A stretch of 64,000 nt of DNA from Allobosea sp. BK604 (GTDB lineage: Bacteria > Pseudomonadota > Alphaproteobacteria > Rhizobiales > Beijerinckiaceae), in the NCBI RefSeq assembly GCF_004341515.1, contig NZ_SLZF01000004.1, positions 496,001 to 560,000 on the forward strand, given 5' to 3'. Every line of letters starts with the position of its first letter. Positions within the stretch are counted from its first letter, which is position 1. The notes beneath the pieces were generated by a model that was given only the letters and a program-made list of their open reading frames with translations, was not told where the DNA came from and searched no databases. The position numbers and the translations under genes were made by a program. Shown piece by piece: positions 58,820-64,000 of the stretch.

Positions 58820-59437
58820 TCACGCTGCGGTCGCCTCGCAATGCGTGGCGGCGTCGAAGAGATTGCGGCCGATGGCGCGCGCCGCCTCGAGGTGCAACCC
58901 CGGATCCTGGCTGTCCGAGTCGAGCAGAAGCTCCGAGGTCACGACACAGGCGCCGCAATAATCGAAGATGCCATGGTCGATCTGCGTCTTCATCGCCTCG
59001 AAATAGCCGTGGCGCGCATAGGTTCGCGCATCGGCGCCGCCTATGCCGACGAGATGGACCTTGAGGTGGCGAAGCTTCTTCACCACCTTGCCGTCCGGGC
59101 CGGCTTCGTAGGCCCAGCCATTGGCGAAGACGCGGTCGATCCAGCCCTTGAGAAGCCCCGGCATCGACCACCAATAGACCGGGTAGACCAGCACGAGCGC
59201 ATCGGCGCGATCGATCCTCGCCTGCTCGGCCACAATCTCGGCCGGTGGCGGCGCCTCGCGGCGATGGACGGCGATATCGGCCAGGCCGAAGCTGGGATCG
59301 AAGCCTTCCGCTGCGAGGTCGCCGATCTCCGTGGAATTGCCGGCACCGGACAGCGCTACGCCCTCGGCAATCCGCGCCGCGATGCCGTGGCTGAGCGACT
59401 TCGGATCGGGATGTGCGATGACGAGAAGGGCATGCAT
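58820..59437 (-). CDS. NAD(P)H dehydrogenase (quinone), flavodoxin-like
   Basis: 205 residues of the NQO1/MdaB flavodoxin-like fold that binds FMN or FAD and reduces quinones by two electrons, avoiding semiquinones. Marks: MHALLVIAHPDPKSLSH phosphate-binding start, VYPVYWWSMPGLLKGWIDRVF (core PVYWWSMPGLLKGWIDR), and GGADARTYARHGYF. It is divergent from a TetR regulator over a 37-bp dyad. TetR-controlled quinone reductases often respond to electrophiles or quinones. Confidence 0.93.
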   Translation of the reverse strand: MHALLVIAHPDPKSLSHGIAARIAEGVALSGAGNSTEIGDLAAEGFDPSFGLADIAVHRREAPPPAEIVAEQARIDRADALVLVYPVYWWSMPGLLKGWIDRVFANGWAYEAGPDGKVVKKLRHLKVHLVGIGGADARTYARHGYFEAMKTQIDHGIFDYCGACVVTSELLLDSDSQDPGLHLEAARAIGRNLFDAATHCEATAA

Positions 59438-59477
59438 ATCGAAAACTCTCCTGCTCGATTGCGGATGAGCGGCTCAA

Positions 59478-59514
59478 GTTATATACTTTAGGTAAGTTAC
59501 TTTTGGTATATAAC
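59478..59514. promoter_or_regulatory. 37-bp TetR-type operator dyad
   Basis: Perfect 9-bp arms GTTATATAC (59478-59486) and GTATATAAC (59506-59514), with inner symmetry GTAA/TTAC around a central G. It fills most of the 78-bp gap between the quinone reductase (59437, leftward) and the TetR gene (59516, rightward) and ends one base before the TetR ATG. Its position explains divergent autorepression. Confidence 0.85.
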
Positions 59515-59515
59515 C

Positions 59516-60145
59516 ATGTCAACCACCGAAACGAAAGAACAGGCTCCTCAGCCGCGTCGCCGCCTGTCGCGCGACGAACGGCATCGCCAGCTCATCGACG
59601 TCGCCTGGCGGCTGATCCGGGAGGAAGGAACGGAAGCGTTGACGCTCGGGCGGCTCGCCGAGCATTCCGGCGTGACGAAGCCGGTCGTCTACGACCATTT
59701 CGAAACGCGGACCGGGTTGCTTGCTGCGCTCTTTCGCGAATTCGATGCGCGCCAGATCGCGCTGATGGACCTGGCGCTTCAGACGAGCGAACCGACCCTC
59801 GCGAGCCGGGCTGGCGTCATCGCGTCTTCCTATGTCGATTGCGTCCTTCTCCAGGGCCGCGAGATACCGGGCTTGCTTGCTGCCCTGGCCAGCTCCCCGG
59901 AGCTCGAAAAGATCAAGCGTGACTGCGAGTCGGCCTTCATGGAGAAGTGCCGGGCCGCCCTCGCCCCCTTCGCCGCAGGCGGCGCCATCGCGCCGGCCGG
60001 GCTTTGGGCGATGCTCGGCGCCGCCGAGGCCCTCTCCTATGCTGCCGCGAATGGCGGGATCACGGCCGAGCAGGCCCGGCAGGAACTTGTCGGGACCATC
60101 ACTGCAATGGTCGCAAGGAAGCCGCGGCCAAGCGGCGGTTCCTGA
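59516..60145 (+). CDS. TetR-family regulator
   Basis: 209 residues. The N-terminal three-helix DNA-binding domain is GTEALTLGRLAEHSGVTKPVVYDHF, cited as LGRLAEHSGVTKPVVYDHF, followed by a ligand domain with no diagnostic motif. There is no Shine-Dalgarno, because the operator abuts the ATG; the transcript may be leaderless or translation weak. It is divergent from the flavodoxin-like quinone reductase and probably represses both. The ligand is unknown but may be a quinone-like electrophile. Confidence 0.9.
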   Translation: MSTTETKEQAPQPRRRLSRDERHRQLIDVAWRLIREEGTEALTLGRLAEHSGVTKPVVYDHFETRTGLLAALFREFDARQIALMDLALQTSEPTLASRAGVIASSYVDCVLLQGREIPGLLAALASSPELEKIKRDCESAFMEKCRAALAPFAAGGAIAPAGLWAMLGAAEALSYAAANGGITAEQARQELVGTITAMVARKPRPSGGS

Positions 60146-60358
60146 CCGGAAGAGGTCTGCTGCCTGCTGCTCCTGCGTGCTGCCGAGGTCGCCACCGGTG
60201 TCTATCTCAGCCTGCACGGTTGAGCCGATCCGTTCCGCCGATCGGGATTTGATCCGCGCTTACCCACATTTACTCAAGGCGCGCCCTCAATCCGATTGAG
60301 CCGTGATGTCCCCTCTGCTGTCCTGCTCCCAACAAAAAATCACATGGGAGGATCGACA

Positions 60359-61675
60359 ATGAAGGGGCTTTCGCGCCGCCAGTTCACGCTGGGCGCTCTC
60401 GCCGCCGGTACGAGCTATGCCGGCCTCGTGGAATATTGCGCCGCGCAGGCCGCCGCTGCGCCGGCAACGCGCAACCTGCCCAGGACCCATGCCGGCAAGA
60501 CGGTGAAGGTGGTCTGGGGCAATACGCCGGCCTATGTCGCCTCGGCCGAGGTCGCCAAGGAATTCACCGCCGCCAGTGGCATCAATGTCGAATTCTCGGC
60601 CCTGCCCACGGCCGAGCGCTATCAGAAGATGGTGCTGGACACGACGACCAACACGAATTCCTTCGACATCTACCTGGTCGCCTATCAGTGGAAGGAGCAG
60701 GTCGCTCCCTTCGTGATCGACCACACCAATCTCGACAAGGAAGTCGCGGGCATCCCGGCGATGAACTGGGACGACTATGCGCCGCGGGCGCTAGCCGCCT
60801 ATTCCAAGGTCGGCGACAAGCTGGCGACGATCCCGATCAACGGCGACACCTCCTTCACCGTCTGGAACAAGGAGGCCTTCCAGAAGGCCGGGCTCGACCC
60901 CGAGCAGGCGCCGACCACCTGGAAACAACTCGTCGAGAACGGCACCAAACTCAAGCAGGGTGACCAGTTCGGCTACAATATGCCGGCCGGCAAGACGATC
61001 CAGACCGGCTGCGTCTGGATCACCTTGTTTCATAGCTTCGGCGGGCAATATTTTGATTCGGCAGGAAAACCGCTGCTCGACAGCAAGGCCAGCGTCGAGG
61101 CCTTCCGTTACATGAAGGAGCAGCTCGGGCCGATCAGTCCTCCCGGCAACCTGACCTGGGATTTCCCGGAGATGATCGCCAGCGTCTCGTCCGCCCAGGC
61201 GGCACAGGGCTATATGTGGGCCGGCGGCGTCGGTGCGCTCTACGACCCGTCCAAGTCGAAAATCGCCAAGGCGGTCGGCTATGCGCCGACGCCGGAAACC
61301 GTGCTGCTCGGCGGCTGGGGCCTCTCGGTCGGCTCGAAATCGCGCAGTCTCGACGCGGCCAAGCTGTTCATCGGCTGGTTCACCTCGCCCGATATCGTCA
61401 AGCAGACTGCGCTGCTCAGCCTGTCGCCGGTGCGCCGCTCCGCCCTGCTCGATCCCGAGACCAACAAGAAGTTCCCCTTCTTCCCCTCCGTGCTGAAGGG
61501 CATGGAAGGCAATGTCGCGACCTATGCGCCGATCAAGGATGCCGAGCAGGTCAATATCCAGATCTATGACGAGGCCAATGCCGTCTGCTCGGGCACCAAG
61601 ACGCCGGAGCAAGGCGCGGCCGCCCTGCAGGAGCGCGTGACGACGCTGTTGAAGCGCCGTGGCTATATCCAGTGA
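60359..61675 (+). CDS. CUT1-type sugar ABC substrate-binding protein
   Basis: 438 residues from an ATG at 60359 preceded by GGGAGGA. It has a twin-arginine signal (SRRQFTLGALAAG). The body is a type 1 extracellular solute-binding fold: KVVWGNTPAYVASAEVAKEF (core VWGNTPAY), FDIYLVAYQWKEQVAPF, GYMWAGGVGALYDPSKSK, and the C-terminal SPVRRSALLD. It is followed by two permeases (10 bp, then overlap). The sugar is unknown. No ATPase gene is in the cluster. It does not belong to the TetR unit, from which it is separated by 213 bp. Confidence 0.92.
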   Translation: MKGLSRRQFTLGALAAGTSYAGLVEYCAAQAAAAPATRNLPRTHAGKTVKVVWGNTPAYVASAEVAKEFTAASGINVEFSALPTAERYQKMVLDTTTNTNSFDIYLVAYQWKEQVAPFVIDHTNLDKEVAGIPAMNWDDYAPRALAAYSKVGDKLATIPINGDTSFTVWNKEAFQKAGLDPEQAPTTWKQLVENGTKLKQGDQFGYNMPAGKTIQTGCVWITLFHSFGGQYFDSAGKPLLDSKASVEAFRYMKEQLGPISPPGNLTWDFPEMIASVSSAQAAQGYMWAGGVGALYDPSKSKIAKAVGYAPTPETVLLGGWGLSVGSKSRSLDAAKLFIGWFTSPDIVKQTALLSLSPVRRSALLDPETNKKFPFFPSVLKGMEGNVATYAPIKDAEQVNIQIYDEANAVCSGTKTPEQGAAALQERVTTLLKRRGYIQ

Positions 61676-61685
61676 GCGGCAGGCC

Positions 61686-62636
61686 GTGACGAGCTCGCCG
61701 ATGCTTGCGGCCGGGGGGCGCTCCCTCCCGGCCGGTGCCCGCAAGACCGAAACTTTCCGCCGCGCCAAGGTGCCGCTCGAGCCCTATTGGTTCATGGCGC
61801 CAGCGGTGATCATGCTCGCGACGGTCTATCTCGGGCCGATGATCTACGCGGTCATGACCAGCACCACCCATTGGGTCCTGACCGAGCCCGGCAGCGAGAC
61901 GATCAGCGCCGGGCTGGAGAACTTCAAGGACGTGCTCGGCGCCCCGTCCTTCTGGCAGGCGGTGAAGATCACCCTGCTGTATACGCTGACCTCGGTCACT
62001 CTGAGCCTGACGCTCGGCACCTTGCTGGCGCTGCTGCTCGACAACGAGCTGCACTACGCCTCGTTCTTCCGCTCGATCATGCTGATTCCGATGGTGATCA
62101 CGCCGGCCGTGATCGCGATCTTCTGGAAGCTGCTCTACGAGCAGGAACAGGGCGTGCTGAACTCGCTGCTGGTCGCGCTCGGCTTCGGCAAGGTCGCCTG
62201 GCTCGGTCTGGAGCACGCCTTCTTCGCCATGGTGATCATGGATTCCTGGCAGAACACACCGTTCTTCATGCTGGTGATCCTGGCCGGGCTGCAATCGGTC
62301 GACAGCAACCTGATGGATGCCGCCCGCGTCGACGGCGCCAACGCCTTCCAGCGCTTCCGCCATGTCGTCTTGCCCCATCTCGTGCCGTACATGCTGATCG
62401 CCGCAGCCTTCCGGGGCATCGCGACGATGAATGATTTCGACAAGATCTGGCTCCTGACCCAGGGCGGGCCCGGCGAAGCGACGACAACGATCACGGTCTA
62501 CACCTACAAGATCGCCTTCTCCTCCTTCGACATGGGCCGCACCACGGCGATCGCGCTGATCTTCGTCGTCATCGTGCTGATTGCGAGCTCGCCCCTGCTC
62601 CGGCACCTGTTCCGCACGGCGCGGAGGCCGGCATGA
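61686..62636 (+). CDS. CUT1 sugar ABC permease (MalF-like)
   Basis: 316 residues from a GTG at 61686 (or ATG 61701). Six membrane segments are visible; the family loop is VDSNLMDAARVDGANAFQRFRHVVLP (core DAARVDGANAFQRFRHV). Other marks are the YWFMAPAVIMLATVYLGPMIY entry segment, cited as FMAPAVIMLATVYLGP, and ATTTITVYTYKIAFSSFDMG near the end. It pairs with 62633-63457. It follows the binding protein by 10 bp. Confidence 0.9.
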   Translation: MTSSPMLAAGGRSLPAGARKTETFRRAKVPLEPYWFMAPAVIMLATVYLGPMIYAVMTSTTHWVLTEPGSETISAGLENFKDVLGAPSFWQAVKITLLYTLTSVTLSLTLGTLLALLLDNELHYASFFRSIMLIPMVITPAVIAIFWKLLYEQEQGVLNSLLVALGFGKVAWLGLEHAFFAMVIMDSWQNTPFFMLVILAGLQSVDSNLMDAARVDGANAFQRFRHVVLPHLVPYMLIAAAFRGIATMNDFDKIWLLTQGGPGEATTTITVYTYKIAFSSFDMGRTTAIALIFVVIVLIASSPLLRHLFRTARRPA

Positions 62637-63457
62637 CACTGACGCTCTCGCACAGCACGAAGCGGATGCTGCTGAGCCTGCTCTGCCTCGGCCTCGGCAT
62701 CGTCTATCTCTTCCCCTATGCCTGGATGGTGCTGACCGGCTTCCGTTCGGCAGTCGATACGCTGTCGCTGCGCTTCATCTTCGAGCCGACGCTCGAAGGC
62801 TTTCGCAGCGTCATCGGCGACAGCATCTTCCGCGCCTATATGCTGAACAGCATCATCGTCTCGACGCTGACCACCGCCGTGGTCCTGACGGTCGCCGCGC
62901 CGGCCGCCTTCGCCCTGGCGCATCTGCCGATCCGCGGCACCGGCTTCCTGCTCTTCGTGCTGGTGGTGCGCATGGTGCCGGGCATCGCCATCCTGATCCC
63001 GATCTATCTCGTCGCCTCGCGGCTCGGCGTGCTCGACACCCATGGCGTGCTGATCGTCCTCTATTCGACCTTCAACCTGCCCTTCGCGATCTGGCTGCTG
63101 CGTGGCTTCTTCTGCGACGTGCCGGGCGAGATCCGCGAGGCGGCGATCATCGACGGCTGCTCGGAGCGGCAGGTCTTCCTCAAGATCATGCTGCCGCTGA
63201 CCTCGAGCGGCATCGTCGCGACCGGCGTCTTCGTCTTCATCGCCGCCTGGAACGAGTTCCTGTTCGCGCTGGCGCTGACCAACAACTTCGCCTCGACGGC
63301 CCCGCTGGCCATGGTCGCTTTCCGCAGCGAATACGGGGTGCAATGGCCCTCGATCGGCGCCGCCGCCTTCATCATCTCGACGCCGGTCGTGCTCTTCGCG
63401 GTGGTGATGCAGCGCTTCCTGGTGCGCGGCCTAACCATGGGCTCGGTCAAAGGCTAG
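62633..63457 (+). CDS. CUT1 sugar ABC permease (MalG-like)
   Basis: 274 residues overlapping the first permease by 4 bp (ATGA). Membrane segments and the loop EIREAAIIDGCSERQVFLKIMLPL (core REAAIIDGCSERQVFLKI) define the MalG type; SIIVSTLTTAVVLTVAAPAAFALA, cited as TTAVVLTVAAPAAFALA, is another segment. The stop lies on the first base of a 12-bp perfect hairpin that likely ends the operon. Confidence 0.93.
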   Translation: MTLTLSHSTKRMLLSLLCLGLGIVYLFPYAWMVLTGFRSAVDTLSLRFIFEPTLEGFRSVIGDSIFRAYMLNSIIVSTLTTAVVLTVAAPAAFALAHLPIRGTGFLLFVLVVRMVPGIAILIPIYLVASRLGVLDTHGVLIVLYSTFNLPFAIWLLRGFFCDVPGEIREAAIIDGCSERQVFLKIMLPLTSSGIVATGVFVFIAAWNEFLFALALTNNFASTAPLAMVAFRSEYGVQWPSIGAAAFIISTPVVLFAVVMQRFLVRGLTMGSVKG

Positions 63458-63485
63458 GGTCTGTCCTCAACAGGAGGACAGACCC
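63457..63485 (+). terminator. Operon-terminal hairpin after the CUT1 permease
   Basis: GGGTCTGTCCTC (63457-63468) and GAGGACAGACCC (63474-63485) pair perfectly over AACAG. It starts on the last base of the permease stop codon. There is no T tract, but no promoter-proximal gene follows for 110 bp, so it fits a terminator. Confidence 0.7.
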
Positions 63486-63596
63486 AGGGCCGCCGCCTCC
63501 CCCGAGGCTCATGGCGTGCATGCGCTGTGGTGCTGGCCATCCGGTGCGGACTCTGCATCTAGGGATGGTCAGCAACCGCATGGCCGCGGATGAGAG

Positions 63597-64000
63597 ATGC
63601 CGGATGCCAAACCGCAGCGCCTGAGCCCGCTGCAACTCTTCCTGATCTTCACCCGGATCGCGCTGACCAGCTTCGGCGGCGGCCTCAGCGGCTGGTTCAT
63701 GCGCGAGTTCGTCCAGACCCGCAAATTGATGAGCGAGGAGGAATTCCTCAACGGGCTCGCCATCGCCCAGGCCCTGCCGGGCGTCAACGTCACCAATATG
63801 GCGATCTGGATCGGCTATCGCATGGCCGGCCGCAACGGCGCGATCGCGAGCTTCCTCGGCATCGTCGTGCCTCCGGCCTTCACGGTCGTGTTGATCGGCA
63901 GCATCTTCGCCTCGTTCTCGCAGTACCCGCTCAGCCATGTCGCGCTTGACGGCGCGGCCTCGGCCGCCATCGGATTGTCCCTGGCTATGGGGCTGACGGC
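63597..64000 (+). CDS. Chromate transporter ChrA family, partial (runs off window)
   Basis: Start ATG at 63597; the reading frame is open to the right edge, giving 134 codons. The segment matches the N-terminal half of ChrA: IFTRIALTSFGGGLSGWFMREFVQT (core FTRIALTSFGGG), EEFLNGLAIAQALPGVNVTNMA (core LAIAQALPGVN), and repeated hydrophobic stretches. CHR proteins export chromate or related anions. The expected full length is about 190 residues for a short CHR half or 400 for the fused type. The rest is outside the window. The Shine-Dalgarno (GAGAG) is weak. Confidence 0.82.
   Translation, partial: MPDAKPQRLSPLQLFLIFTRIALTSFGGGLSGWFMREFVQTRKLMSEEEFLNGLAIAQALPGVNVTNMAIWIGYRMAGRNGAIASFLGIVVPPAFTVVLIGSIFASFSQYPLSHVALDGAASAAIGLSLAMGLT

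Noticed and set aside
1-64000. tRNA, rRNA, CRISPR, IS or phage genes
   Set aside because: None were recognisable by eye on either strand.

Overview
The window is a GC-rich chromosomal segment with dense short operons, many ATP-binding cassette (ABC) uptake systems, and several families of regulators beside the genes they probably control. The mix suggests an alphaproteobacterium of the order Hyphomicrobiales (Rhizobiales), perhaps a Bosea or Methylobacterium relative. The clues are a 401-residue NAD-dependent formate dehydrogenase, a FixJ-like response regulator, a FixK/FNR-like box, and three copies of a 100-bp dispersed repeat of the kind common in that order. The genus is an inference. I see no tRNA, rRNA, CRISPR array, insertion sequence or prophage.

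Layout. 0-9 kb: aldehyde dehydrogenase, aldo/keto reductase, HPP membrane protein, formate dehydrogenase with an upstream LysR regulator, and a divergent run of GlcG-like protein, two short-chain dehydrogenases and a secreted NTF2-like protein. 8.8-13 kb: a tight five-gene operon with a short TrmO/TsaA-like protein, a FecB/FecCD/FecE-type ABC importer and a ModA-like protein with no export signal, perhaps a molybdate or tungstate system. 13.0-13.4 kb: an AT-rich island, then a three-gene glycan cluster (epimerase, glycosyltransferase fusion, unrecognised 504-residue protein) to 18.05 kb. 18.3-22.4 kb: a triheme cytochrome c and two subunits of an isoquinoline oxidoreductase-type molybdenum hydroxylase. 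22.5-28 kb: a LacI regulator with a perfect 18-bp operator, a phthalate decarboxylase-like protein, an orphan peptide-binding protein and an M20 dipeptidase.

28-46 kb is mainly transport: an NMT1/TauA-type importer with two permeases and a fumarylacetoacetate hydrolase-family enzyme facing a GntR/FCD regulator; a ribose-type importer facing an IclR regulator; and an amino-acid importer behind two metallopeptidases (M20, M28). 45.9-50 kb: a leftward cluster of HlyD-type fusion protein, small membrane protein, polyphosphate kinase 2 and three poorly characterised proteins. 50-60 kb: a TolB/TPR membrane protein, a FixJ-like regulator lacking the conserved receiver threonine, a SulP transporter, a DUF2950/DUF3300 pair, and a quinone reductase divergent from a TetR regulator over a 37-bp dyad. 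60.3-63.5 kb: a CUT1 sugar importer without an ATPase gene, ending in a 12-bp perfect hairpin. The last gene, a ChrA-type chromate transporter, runs off the right edge.

The window reads as a scavenging region: importers coupled to hydrolases (M20, M28, FAH), redox enzymes that need molybdenum or NAD, and local one-component regulators. The items most worth follow-up are the TrmO-like/Fec/cytosolic-ModA operon, the glycan cluster with its unknown third protein, the FixJ-like protein with Ala82, the M28 protein with a replaced catalytic Glu pair, and the operator palindromes.
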